DNA from: Oceanobacillus senegalensis | Lineage (GTDB): Bacteria; Bacillota; Bacilli; Bacillales; Amphibacillaceae | Reading direction: 5' to 3' | Assembly (NCBI RefSeq): GCF_900176885.1 | Contig: NZ_LT839648.1 | Coordinates: forward strand, 2,642,840 to 2,675,590 | Length of the DNA stretch: 32,751 bases | Part shown: piece by piece, positions 23,860 to 32,751 of the stretch | Position numbering within the stretch: position 1 is the first letter of the stretch | Layout of the letters: each line of letters starts with the position of its first letter | Notes under the pieces: model-generated | Told to the model about the DNA's origin: nothing | Database searches by the model: none | What the model saw: the letters and a program-made list of their open reading frames with translations, nothing else | Translations under genes and position numbers: made by a program

Positions 23860-26265
23860 CTACTCTTTAATGTAAGGTGTAATATCTTCTCGTAATCTTT
23901 CAAAGGTTTTCAAGTTTTGTCTTCCTAAATCACCATATAATTTCGGATTACTAAATTCGAGAATAGGGTATTCATCTGTATTTATAGGTTGATTTTTCGT
24001 AAATTGATTCACGGAATGACCTTCCATAATAAAGTTTTCCAATAGAAAATATGGATTACCTAATCCAATTTCCTCTAGGTTACGAATTAAATCTGGATCG
24101 CTAAACTTCTGTTCAATCATCCTTATATTAATCTGTAATTTCTCCTTTTGACCAAATAGCCCTACAACCGGAACAGAGTCTCCTAACATGCCATACCATA
24201 TACTAGTACTGGGATAAACCGTCTGGAAAGTCCTTGTGATAATTTTAATTTCTTCCATCGACATTTGATGAATCGGTAACCATTGAACCATCATACCATT
24301 GTTAGATAAACGTTTTTTCGCAAAATCATAGTATTCTTTACTAAACATACTGCTAGAACCCGAACTCATCGGAAAAATAATATCAGAGATAATCACATCA
24401 TATTTTTTTTGAGTAGTGGAAAGATAATTTCTACCGTCCTCAATAATAAAGTTAATATTCGCATCATTTAGGATATCCTTATTTTCCTCTGAAAAATATT
24501 TAGCTGCGTTTTTGACCCCTTCAGATATTTCCACAACATCAATAGAATCGACGTTGTGCTCACTTACTCCACTCGTTGTAATCCCGGCACCTAAACCAAT
24601 AATTAATACATCATTTGGATTTTCCATTAACAGCAATGGAATATGGCCCAGCCTTCTATGATCCTCAAGGCCCATTAAATCAGAAGTGTTTTGTGTATAA
24701 ATTCGATTCGTTACTAAATATTTTTGATCCCAAGGAGTAAACTCAACAACACTTGTAATTCCAAACGCATCCTCATGATAATAATGTAAGTCCAATGCCT
24801 TCTCAATCTCTTGATTCGGCTCTAAGAAAGAAGTAGACATTCTTAACTTGTCCCATGCTGGCACAATACTAATAACTAGAATAATTCCTATGATTGAAAT
24901 AGCAATTACATATGTTTTTAGTTTATTACTCTTCCATGGTGTATATACAAATAAAGCCAATCCGATACTGAAAATTAGAATGGAAGTTAATATCATACTC
25001 TGATGAATACCTATGAATGATATAAAAACAAAACCAGATAATAGTGAACCAAGAGTAGATCCTAACGTGTTTAATGTTTGTATGTATCCAATTTTTCCTC
25101 CAATTTCCTGCTGATTCTTTACGCATATTTGGCTCACTATAGGAAAAATTGCTCCAAACAGGCTTGTTGGGAGTAACATCACCAAAAAGGAATAACCATA
25201 TTTGATAACGATAGACATGATCCAATAAGAATCTCCATACTTATCATACAAGGCATTCATCGATTGTAGATAATTCGTTAAATAAGGTAATTGGTGAATA
25301 AAAAATAAACATAATAAAGTAATCAGTCCATTTACTATCATTAGACTAGCAAAAATGAAAATAGGATTTCTCATTTTCTTAATGAATTTACCGCAAATAT
25401 AACTCCCTATTACTATTCCCGTTAAAAATCCACTCAAAACAATCGTAAAATCATAGATGCTATCTCTAAAAAATAACGTTAGTATTTTCGTCCAATACAC
25501 TTCAAAGGATAAACTAGAAAATCCAGAAATGGCATAAACCATTAATACGAGAGATATAACTTGTTTTGGATATATCGATTTCTGTTTCTTTTTCACATTT
25601 TTTACAGTTTTCTTCATAGGACTGTTTTGCACTAATCCTTTTTTATACAAAAGAAAGGCGATAACCGCGACTACTATATCACTCAGTGAGGCTAAAAAAA
25701 TCGTCTTTTGTAATCCAAATATGTGTATCAAAAAAAATCCAGTTAAAAATGCCCCTATTACTCCACCTAGTGTATTGATGGCGTATACATTTGCAGCGTC
25801 TTTTCCTATTTGTTGTTTTTTCTCGTGGTATATCTTCACTAAAGGGGGCAAAGTTCCACCCATTAATATTGCTGGAAAAATAATGATAATAAAAGATAGT
25901 ACAATTCGAATTATATGTTTCGTAGGTTGTGAGACTTCTAAATGTTGAAATAGTAAAGTATGTAATTCCATTAATTGAGAAAAAAGAAATGGTGATAAAA
26001 AACCAAAGATTCCAATACCGATTTCCAAGTAAATAAATACTTTCATACTAGATGTTGTTTTGTCTGTCCATTTACCAATTAGCCAACTACCTAAAGCAAA
26101 ACCTACCATAAAGCATGCTAAGACGGTCGATATAGCATAAACAGAACTGCCAAAGATTAGCTGCAAATATCTCTGCCAAACTATTTCATAAACTAAAACG
26201 CTTAATCCGGATAAAAAGGATAGAAGAAGAATGATCTGTTTTTGTTTGTTTGCTGCAATATTCAT
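23860..26265 (-). CDS. Membrane protein fused to a spermidine-synthase-like domain
   Basis: An 801-residue fusion. The N-terminal two thirds (about 1-490) hold some 14 hydrophobic helices in two similar halves: LLSFLSGLSVLVYEIVWQRY near residue 15 and VYAISGFSSLSFEVYWTKIL near 245, each with FGALG/GSW-like pore residues. A Lys-rich loop lies near 215-235. The C-terminal part (about 530-760) is a spermidine-synthase-like Rossmann domain: VLIIGLGAGITTSGV, IDVVEISEGVKNAA, NFIIEDGRNYL, VIISDIIFPMSSGSSSMFSK. The Asp-Gly of the ligand pocket is present. Proteins of this form are widespread but their product is not established. Polyamine-like aminopropyl transfer at the membrane is only an inference. 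ATG behind GGAGG. Confidence 0.85.
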   Translation of the reverse strand: MNIAANKQKQIILLLSFLSGLSVLVYEIVWQRYLQLIFGSSVYAISTVLACFMVGFALGSWLIGKWTDKTTSSMKVFIYLEIGIGIFGFLSPFLFSQLMELHTLLFQHLEVSQPTKHIIRIVLSFIIIIFPAILMGGTLPPLVKIYHEKKQQIGKDAANVYAINTLGGVIGAFLTGFFLIHIFGLQKTIFLASLSDIVVAVIAFLLYKKGLVQNSPMKKTVKNVKKKQKSIYPKQVISLVLMVYAISGFSSLSFEVYWTKILTLFFRDSIYDFTIVLSGFLTGIVIGSYICGKFIKKMRNPIFIFASLMIVNGLITLLCLFFIHQLPYLTNYLQSMNALYDKYGDSYWIMSIVIKYGYSFLVMLLPTSLFGAIFPIVSQICVKNQQEIGGKIGYIQTLNTLGSTLGSLLSGFVFISFIGIHQSMILTSILIFSIGLALFVYTPWKSNKLKTYVIAISIIGIILVISIVPAWDKLRMSTSFLEPNQEIEKALDLHYYHEDAFGITSVVEFTPWDQKYLVTNRIYTQNTSDLMGLEDHRRLGHIPLLLMENPNDVLIIGLGAGITTSGVSEHNVDSIDVVEISEGVKNAAKYFSEENKDILNDANINFIIEDGRNYLSTTQKKYDVIISDIIFPMSSGSSSMFSKEYYDFAKKRLSNNGMMVQWLPIHQMSMEEIKIITRTFQTVYPSTSIWYGMLGDSVPVVGLFGQKEKLQINIRMIEQKFSDPDLIRNLEEIGLGNPYFLLENFIMEGHSVNQFTKNQPINTDEYPILEFSNPKLYGDLGRQNLKTFERLREDITPYIKE

Positions 26266-26339
26266 CTGTGAAATCCTCCATTACTGGCATTTTATTGATG
26301 ATTTCTATTCCTCCTCAACTTATTATAAAGGTGAAAGTT

Positions 26340-26368
26340 GATTCCTCTCCCATTACAGAAGAGGAATC
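26340..26368. terminator. Hairpin after the GH2 gene
   Basis: GATTCCTCT (26340-26348) pairs with AGAGGAATC (26360-26368) over an 11-base loop, just past the GH2 stop at 26394. The T-tract is poor, so it may be a weak terminator or mRNA end-protection hairpin. A TATAAT at about 26321-26326 on the minus strand may belong to the downstream fusion gene. Confidence 0.5.
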
Positions 26369-26393
26369 ATTATCTTGTGTGGAAGACTGTGAT

Positions 26394-29300
26394 TTACTTA
26401 TAAACTTTTAGATCATCAATATTTAAATCAGCGGTAGATTCTTCTCCAGTCATAAATAGAATACTGCTAAGTTCCTCGACTGGGGTAGTAAATTTCTCAT
26501 CAGATAGTTTCTGTTCGTCATCAATATACAAGTCGTACATTCCAGATGAGGCATTGGCAACCACTTTAATCGTATACCATTTTTTTGGCTCAGCCCGCTG
26601 TATTGAATTTTCATTGCCATTACTATCTATATAGTGAAAGCTACCGTTGCTAATATTTAATTTAATCGCATAACTACGTCTTGTAGCTAAATTCATTTCG
26701 GCGCGTTCTACTTCATTGGCTCTGACCCTCCACTCAATCGTAATATTGTCCGTTATTGGTGAAAAATTCTTAATTGCAGTAATTCTACTTAAAGCTCCGA
26801 GACTAGAATTGTTATCAACAAAATGCAAACTCTTATTCGTATCACTTGGAGTTTCTGCAATTTGTACACTCGTATCTAATCCTTCCGTCACATCCCAGCC
26901 AACAGGGAATTTTCCAGTTTCCTGAGTATCAAATGTGTCATATACTATCTTGCCTTCTTTTGATGTTTCTTTGGCAAAAACAACATACATATTTCCTGTA
27001 TCTGTCTTACCTTCTTTATTTCCACCTAATGTTAAGGTTGTTCCTGATTCCACCGTTTTCTTATACAAGGTGTACGTCGCATTAGATAATGTAATTTCTT
27101 CATTCGTATTCGTATATTCTTCTGCTAACCATGCGGGAGTTTCAATCCGATTATCATGGGCAATATATACGTCTGCCTTTTCATTGATAGTGAAGTGCAT
27201 CAAGTCTAGTGCTTGGTAATCTTTATCTGCATTTGGTACTTGGATATATTCCCCACCTAGTAAATAGATTGGTAGATTTGTAAATGTATCATTCGTATCG
27301 GAGTAAACATTACTTCCATTTTGTGTGTTCGCTTTTACATTATAAGGTTCATTAATCCCACTATAGGAAAAATTGGTAATCAATTGTGATTCTACTTTTT
27401 TTGATGTGCCATCAGAATCTTCTACGTCTTCATCTGGACCATCGCCAAAGGAAGGCTCCTCTTCAGGTAACTCATAAGATGGAGTTACAGGTAATTGTGT
27501 AGTTTGACCAGCTTTAATTTTCACCGCATTTGCTTCTACTTCCACCGAATCCGATTCAAGCCCCTCAATTTTTCCTGTTACAGTAATTGTTCCTGATTCA
27601 AGTGTTGAGCGAACGGCTACACGGTTAATACCTGCTTCAATGTCTAGATACTCATTATTCGTGGAGTTTTCTTTTCCACTATTATAACCACCACGCCAGA
27701 TTCCTGGCCCCTCCATCTCAAAATCAATTCGCCCTTCATAGGTCGGAACACGATTTCCATCAGCATCCACTACCTCGGCATCAATTAATAATATATCGGA
27801 ACCATCTGCTAATAGTCCTTCTGGTCCTGTAATTGGAGTCAGTTTCACTGCTACTGGTTCTCCAGCGGTTTCCTTCTCTTGGGTTGCAATCACATTATCC
27901 TCGGCATCGTAAGCAATGGCTTCAATATTACCTTCTTCCCATGCAATGTCTTCAAAGGTAAATAAATGTTCAAAACTTTTTGATCCTAATCCTTTTGATT
28001 CGCCATTAATCCGTAGTTCCACCTTCTTCGCATTAGAAACAACAAAGACGTCTTTCTCGGTTCCTTCTGGATAATTCCAGTGTCCAATTATATGAATTTG
28101 TGGCTCATCATGGAACATTGCTTTTGTTGCAAAGTATGCTTCTTTTGGAAGTCTGACAGCATCTACTTCACCACTTGCCCTTGTAACCTCAGAATAAACA
28201 CGTCCATGACTAGTAGAATCAGAGAAAATCCAATTTCCTCCTCCCGAATGAGCAGGATTACTAATTTTCGAGTAATGTTTCACTTGATTCACTGCAAATT
28301 CCTCGGAAGTAAGGTTATATGCCGAACCTTCCGCCGTTTCAAAGTCTTCGTATCCAGGGGTATATCTATCCCAGGCCCTTCTTGGAGCCTCTTCTCGGTT
28401 ATATTCTCCTTCAACCACCGGTATGCCTGAATCTCTTAATTCCCAACTTCCTTCTGTCCCAATTGCTAAATCAATATATTTCCCCATCGCACTGTTCGAT
28501 CGTCGGTGGGCGTAATTTCTTTCACCATGTGGATCCCAGGTTTCGATAATTTCTTTCATTCGTTCTGCCTCTTTCTCAGGGACGCTTTGATTTCCACCTT
28601 CCCATACTAGAATAGAAGGATGATTACGATAATAAATAATCATGTCGCGAAAAGCTGCAGAACGTATATCGTAGGAAATATCACTATAAACTCCTCCAAC
28701 CGTGCTTCCTTCTCCATCTACACCAGGCTGCATCGTAACAATTCCATATTTATCGGCAGACTCAATTTGTGTTGGAGAACCAGCTGTATGTCCCCACCTA
28801 ACGAAATTGCCGCCAGCGTCTTTCATCATTTTCATTGTATAATCATGCATCCAATCAGGAAAAGCAGACCCAAGCCCTGCCCATTCATTCGTGCTCTTTT
28901 GTCCCCAACCTTCTAATTTCACATGATTACCATTAATGAAGAAGCCTTGTGTATTCGTGAACTCCCAGGTTCGAATACCAAAGGTCGTTTCGTATTCATC
29001 CACAATTTTATTATTTACCGCCAATTTAGTTACCGCTTTGTATAAGTAAGGGTAGTCTGGTGACCAAAGATGTGGTTCAGCAACGGTACCAGTTTCACTG
29101 AAAATATATTTTTCTCCACCATTTAACCTTTTACTATCTTTCATCGTCTCTACTATATTTCCATCATGGTCCACAATTTCTACTATATATTCAACTTTTT
29201 TCTTACCTTTATGTTCATTGTAAACTTCTGCTTCAACCGTCACATCCGCTGAATTCTCTGAGATATTAGCGGTATGTACATAGGTTCCTTGTGTCTCTAA

Positions 29301-30005
29301 GAAACTGTATAAAGGTAAAGTCACATGAAGCTTGTCCGTAAAATGTAAATATACATTACGATAAAGACCACCATGTGTTGGGTGCCAGTGAGAGTCATGC
29401 CAACTTAGAATTCCTTCGTCCCCTTCAGATTCCTCTGCTAAATAAGGGAAGGAATTATCTACCATTACTGCAATTACATTTCCTTTTCCATTTTTATTTA
29501 AATATGGCGTAATATCGTATCCAAATGGAATAAATCCATTTTCGCTTTTTCCTTCTAATTTTGTTCCATTAATGTATACATCCGCTGCTTGTCGAGCCGC
29601 TTCAAATTCAATAAATACCTTTTTCTGTTTATGTTCTTTGTCAATATCAAATTCTTTGCGATACCAAGTTTTACCCGTGTACATACTTCTTTCTCCGTTA
29701 TGTCCACCTTCCATATAATTATTAAAGGTGTCCACATCATTAAAAGTATGTGGTAAACTAACAGTTTCCCAATCGGAATCATCAAAATTAGGCTTCTCTG
29801 CTCCTTCAACATCGCCCTTGTAAAATTTCCAATTGGGATTGAAATTCATTTTAACCCGAGAGTTGAAATCACGATAGCCAGGTCCTTTTTCTTCAGAAGA
29901 TTTTCCTTCTGCAAAAATAGCTGAGCTTCCACATAAAACCGTTAAAATGAATATAATTGAGATAGAAACCAAGCTTATAATTTGTTTCCTTGATTTGTTC
30001 AACAT
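26394..30005 (-). CDS. Secreted multidomain GH2 glycosidase (beta-galactosidase-like)
   Basis: A 1203-residue exported protein; numbering is from the ATG at 30005, chosen because AAGGAG fits it and not the GTG at 30011. The signal peptide ends near residue 33. A GH2 sugar-binding domain (about 50-225, with NWKFYKGD and TWYRKEFDI), an Ig-like domain (about 230-345) and a TIM barrel (about 350-640) follow. The nucleophile Glu is in VVEGEYNRE (Glu534). The acid/base position reads VWEGGNQ (468-474) where GH2 enzymes usually have Asn-Glu. Ig/invasin-like modules (about 670-870) follow. A linker module contains VYIAHDNRIETPAWL. The C-terminal concanavalin-like domain (about 1030-1203) ends LNIDDLKVYK. 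No LPXTG motif. It likely trims galactosides or related glycans. The substrate is unproven. Confidence 0.85.
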   Translation of the reverse strand: MLNKSRKQIISLVSISIIFILTVLCGSSAIFAEGKSSEEKGPGYRDFNSRVKMNFNPNWKFYKGDVEGAEKPNFDDSDWETVSLPHTFNDVDTFNNYMEGGHNGERSMYTGKTWYRKEFDIDKEHKQKKVFIEFEAARQAADVYINGTKLEGKSENGFIPFGYDITPYLNKNGKGNVIAVMVDNSFPYLAEESEGDEGILSWHDSHWHPTHGGLYRNVYLHFTDKLHVTLPLYSFLETQGTYVHTANISENSADVTVEAEVYNEHKGKKKVEYIVEIVDHDGNIVETMKDSKRLNGGEKYIFSETGTVAEPHLWSPDYPYLYKAVTKLAVNNKIVDEYETTFGIRTWEFTNTQGFFINGNHVKLEGWGQKSTNEWAGLGSAFPDWMHDYTMKMMKDAGGNFVRWGHTAGSPTQIESADKYGIVTMQPGVDGEGSTVGGVYSDISYDIRSAAFRDMIIYYRNHPSILVWEGGNQSVPEKEAERMKEIIETWDPHGERNYAHRRSNSAMGKYIDLAIGTEGSWELRDSGIPVVEGEYNREEAPRRAWDRYTPGYEDFETAEGSAYNLTSEEFAVNQVKHYSKISNPAHSGGGNWIFSDSTSHGRVYSEVTRASGEVDAVRLPKEAYFATKAMFHDEPQIHIIGHWNYPEGTEKDVFVVSNAKKVELRINGESKGLGSKSFEHLFTFEDIAWEEGNIEAIAYDAEDNVIATQEKETAGEPVAVKLTPITGPEGLLADGSDILLIDAEVVDADGNRVPTYEGRIDFEMEGPGIWRGGYNSGKENSTNNEYLDIEAGINRVAVRSTLESGTITVTGKIEGLESDSVEVEANAVKIKAGQTTQLPVTPSYELPEEEPSFGDGPDEDVEDSDGTSKKVESQLITNFSYSGINEPYNVKANTQNGSNVYSDTNDTFTNLPIYLLGGEYIQVPNADKDYQALDLMHFTINEKADVYIAHDNRIETPAWLAEEYTNTNEEITLSNATYTLYKKTVESGTTLTLGGNKEGKTDTGNMYVVFAKETSKEGKIVYDTFDTQETGKFPVGWDVTEGLDTSVQIAETPSDTNKSLHFVDNNSSLGALSRITAIKNFSPITDNITIEWRVRANEVERAEMNLATRRSYAIKLNISNGSFHYIDSNGNENSIQRAEPKKWYTIKVVANASSGMYDLYIDDEQKLSDEKFTTPVEELSSILFMTGEESTADLNIDDLKVYK

Positions 30006-30280
30006 TGCCACTCCTTTTTCATTAGAATATTTCTTTAATACTATCCGTTTACGCTCATGAAACCCTCCTTGTTTGTCGTAGTTTTTAAGTCTATTATGTC
30101 TACCACCTCCTTAAAAGGGTTAATTATTAATCTTTGAAACAAAAATGGGTGAATATTCCTTGAAGGTAGATCATGAGGTAGTTTTTGGATATGCATTTGT
30201 TACGTTATGAAAGACAATTTTAGGAGAAGCAGAATTATATTTCCATTACAATTATTTATTCGGTAAACAAACTAAACTTA
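30006..30280 (-). promoter_or_regulatory. Long leader of the GH2 transcript
   Basis: About 275 bases lie between the predicted start of transcription and the ATG. An orphan AAGGAGGT at about 30104-30111 (minus strand) has no good start codon. A second, AAGGAGGG, precedes a 5-codon frame (ATG AGC GTA AAC GGA TAG, about 30045-30062). Both recall the orphan ribosome site in the sialidase leader. Confidence 0.35.
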
Positions 30281-30286
30281 ACAGTA

Positions 30287-30315
30287 ATTATAATTGCAAG
30301 CGCTTTAATTTTCAA
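30287..30315 (-). promoter_or_regulatory. GH2 promoter with cre between -35 and -10
   Basis: On the minus strand TTGAAA (30310-30315), 17-base spacer, TATAAT (30287-30292). The spacer holds AAAGCGCTTGCA. Plus strand 30295-30308, TGCAAGCGCTTTAA, matches the cre consensus with one mismatch. CcpA bound here would block polymerase directly. Confidence 0.8.
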
Positions 30316-30797
30316 TGTTTTTCGCAAAATAGTATAAATAGTCCTAAAATATAGATAACAAACCAACTTATTGGTATATAAAGAATCATACAAATTACCT
30401 ATTACGTAGAAAGGAATGTACAATAAAAGCATAGCTGAAAAAATAGTGCGAAAACGTACGATCAAATGATACAAAAGAGGATTTCGTGTTTATTTTACTT
30501 TTCGCACAAGAGCACTCAGACTATAGAAACGAAAAGTTTTGCGGAAACGTTGGGTATAGATTTAGAGGAGATATCAAAGAAGTTTCACTTATTGTTGAAG
30601 GATTGGAGATGCAGCAATACGGTCCAATGAATTCCGATATTTCAATGTATCCATAATCATATGAACGGTCATGCGACTTCCCGCCTTTTTACACCCTGAC
30701 AGGTCAATACTTTTAGTTCCTCTATGTTAGATACAGTCATGTTAAAATTAAATAGAACTAAGCAAATCATTATTTTTTCAGCAAAATAAAAAGGAGA
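30316..30797. other. Gap between GH2 promoter and N-acetyltransferase gene
   Basis: No intact gene is supported. From about 30527 to 30630 the plus strand shows a coding-like piece (KSFAETLGIDLEEISKKF, then HLLLKDW) that runs into stops and cannot be assigned. It may be a decayed gene. A promoter for the N-acetyltransferase is not clear. Confidence 0.3.
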
Positions 30798-30806
30798 ATG
30801 GAAACC

Positions 30807-31580
30807 TTGGAGATAAATTCACTATTTCGTAAAAGAATCGGAATACCGGAGAATGAAGTGATTACATGGAGTAAACTTGATTATGTACTAGAAAAAACGG
30901 CACAAGCCCTCCCTTTTGAAAATCTAGCTGTGATTGAAAATAGACGTTATAAAATATCAAAGGAAAACCTAATGAACAAAATATTAGTAAATCACGAAGG
31001 TGGTCTTTGTTATGAGTTAAATCCGCTATTCTATCTTTTTTTAATTGAAAATGGATTTGATGCAAAATTGGTTAGGGGTAGTGTCTATGATAATGAAAAC
31101 AAAATGTTTCAAAGATTAGGGAGTACACATGTATCCATTCTAATCACCCTTCAGGAAAATACTTATCTAATAGACACTGGATTTGGAGCAAATTTACCAT
31201 TAAAACCTGTTCCCCTTACTGGTGAGACCGTATTTTCAAAAAACGGTGAATTTCGGATCAAAAAAACAAATAATGAATATGGAGACCACATTCTAGAAAT
31301 GAAACTAACAGATAAACATACAGATTGGGCAAAAGGTTATGCTTTTTATTCCAATAGACCCATGGCGGATACATCAGAATTAGCAGAAATTCAATCAGTT
31401 ATTTACGACAATGAGAATTCTCCCTTCAATAAAAGTCCATTAATTTCAATCTTTACATCCAATGGAAGAATACTTCTAACCAATACCCATTACACACAAT
31501 GGATTGATAGTGTTAAGCAAAAAGAGAAAATAGATAAAGAGGAATTTGAAAAATTGGCTAATTACTTTATGGAAAAATAA
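30807..31580 (+). CDS. nat: Arylamine N-acetyltransferase
   Basis: Transfers acetyl from acetyl-CoA to arylamines, arylhydroxylamines or hydrazines in the cytoplasm. The protein has about 258 residues. The Cys-His-Asp triad is visible: Cys in HEGGLCYELNPLF, His in GSTHVSILI and Asp in LIDTGFGANLP. The N-terminal ALPFENLAV is the family's conserved loop. The open frame starts at an ATG at 30798, but that is one base after AAGGAG. The TTG at 30807 is 10 bases after it and gives MEINSLFRKRIGI, which fits homologues. Either start is possible. It is monocistronic. Confidence 0.92.
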   Translation: MEINSLFRKRIGIPENEVITWSKLDYVLEKTAQALPFENLAVIENRRYKISKENLMNKILVNHEGGLCYELNPLFYLFLIENGFDAKLVRGSVYDNENKMFQRLGSTHVSILITLQENTYLIDTGFGANLPLKPVPLTGETVFSKNGEFRIKKTNNEYGDHILEMKLTDKHTDWAKGYAFYSNRPMADTSELAEIQSVIYDNENSPFNKSPLISIFTSNGRILLTNTHYTQWIDSVKQKEKIDKEEFEKLANYFMEK

Positions 31581-31871
31581 TCATATTTTATTAGTAACTA
31601 TTTTATTTATTCTTGCAAATCCCTTTGGAAGAAATAAAGACAGCTTTTACAAACATTAATTTTACCTACACATCTGTCATTAGATTCATGGTGTGTTTCC
31701 CTTAAATGATATGAAAACAGTAGATTCATACCTTCCAATAAAGTTAGAAGAGTTTTTCCATGAATGTACAAAAAGCCAATATATTGATAACAAATAGGTC
31801 TTAAAAAGGCTACCAATTAATATCTTGGTGTATATTTTTAGGTCCCTTGTTAATATAAGACATTTTTACTT
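31581..31871. other. Gap between nat and the SDR remnant
   Basis: No gene is supported. A plus-strand piece near 31709-31795 (MKTVDSYLPIKLEEFFHECT) looks coding but is 28 codons long, ends at a stop and has no ribosome site. Confidence 0.3.
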
Positions 31872-32495
<624 letters not shown>

Positions 32496-32711
32496 TCAAG
32501 TTTCATCGTCACTTTTATATTCTAAAATATCTCCCGGTTGGCAATCTAATGCTTTACAGATCCCATCTAGAGTTGAAAGTCTTATTGCTTTTGCCTTTCC
32601 ATTTTTCAATATTGAAATATTGGCCATTGTAATTCCAACCTTCTCTGATAATTCCGTAACACTCATTTTTCTTTTCGCCAACATCACATCGATATTTATG
32701 ATTATCGCCAT
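32496..32711 (-). CDS. Small XRE-family regulator (YozG-like)
   Basis: A 71-residue Cro/C1-type helix-turn-helix protein: MLAKRKMSVTELSEKVGITM then NISILKNGKAKAIRLSTLDGIC and the family ending ALDCQPGDILEY. It is nearly all DNA-binding domain. GAGGTG lies before the ATG at 32711; the longer frame begins at a GTG inside that ribosome site. Its upstream partner gene ends 10 bases before this ATG. In many Bacillota such regulators follow a DUF2975 membrane protein, which fits the visible tail. Its 3' end overlaps the junction with the SDR remnant. Confidence 0.88.
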   Translation of the reverse strand: MAIIINIDVMLAKRKMSVTELSEKVGITMANISILKNGKAKAIRLSTLDGICKALDCQPGDILEYKSDDET

Positions 32712-32721
32712 TGTTTTCACC

Positions 32722-32751
32722 TCAGACCGTTAAATCATTTTCTTCTTTTAT
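32722..32751 (-). CDS. C-terminal end of an upstream gene, partial (possibly DUF2975)
   Basis: The last nine codons visible on the minus strand read IKEENDLTV and then TGA, and the stop lies 10 bases before the XRE start. The Glu-Asn-Asp-Leu-Thr-Val ending resembles DUF2975 membrane proteins that pair with YozG-like regulators. Too little is visible to be sure it is coding. Confidence 0.4.
   Translation of the reverse strand: MKEENDLTV

Noticed and set aside
30256-30474. Minus-strand 72-residue hydrophobic open frame
   Set aside because: It overlaps the GH2 promoter and cre, lacks a good ribosome site and resembles no known protein.
31607-31816. Minus-strand 69-residue open frame after nat
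   Set aside because: No ribosome site, His/Cys-rich low-complexity translation, and a more coding-like piece lies on the other strand.

Overview
The window is AT-rich DNA with strong AAGGAGG-type ribosome binding sites, CcpA-type cre boxes and Bacillus-like genes (yrkE/F/H/I/J homologues, a YozG-like regulator, a BCCT remnant, an NhaC antiporter). It looks like the chromosome of a member of the Bacillaceae, perhaps a salt-tolerant one near Oceanobacillus or Virgibacillus. The genus is inferred from gene content only.

Layout. (1) 1-638: end of an IS3-family (IS150-like) element whose orfB lies outside the window. (2) 753-10166: sialic acid locus. A minus-strand operon, nanE-nanA-SSS transporter-FAD oxidoreductase-nanK-rpiR, is divergent from a secreted sialidase on the plus strand. 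(3) 10353-12252: nagA-nagB, which completes the route from sialic acid through GlcNAc-6-P to fructose-6-P. (4) 12676-14655: a secreted cupredoxin and an NhaC-type Na+/H+ antiporter. (5) 14656-17376: a decayed region with a BCCT transporter remnant, a 284-aa protein of unknown function and a broken metallo-hydrolase gene. (6) 17377-18276: an aldo/keto reductase. (7) 18468-23700: a sulfide/persulfide-handling regulon made of three minus-strand units: yrkF-yrkE-yrkH-yrkI-yrkJ, two rhodaneses, and a catalytically degenerate membrane rhodanese with a CstR-type regulator. (8) 23860-30315: a membrane protein fused to a spermidine-synthase-like domain, and a large secreted GH2 glycosidase. (9) 30798-32751: an arylamine N-acetyltransferase, a wrecked SDR gene and a small XRE regulator.

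How it works together. The sialidase and the GH2 enzyme release terminal sugars outside the cell. The SSS transporter would import sialic acid. NanA, NanK, NanE, NagA and NagB would convert it to pyruvate and fructose-6-P. The nan and nag operons have near-identical promoters: the same 16-base box over the -10, and a cre or cre-like site just downstream. The GH2 promoter has a cre between -35 and -10. CcpA repression is therefore likely for nan and GH2.

Most interesting points. First, five TACC-N6-GGTA (or one-mismatch) sites lie in front of the sulfur units, and in two promoters the site sits in exactly the same place between -35 and -10. This gives a self-contained CstR regulon. Second, a rhodanese fold lacking its catalytic Cys is co-transcribed with cstR. 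Third, the nan operon contains an NadB/FrdA-like flavoprotein with no known role in sialic acid use. Fourth, the GH2 enzyme has Asn-Gln where the family has the Asn-Glu acid/base.
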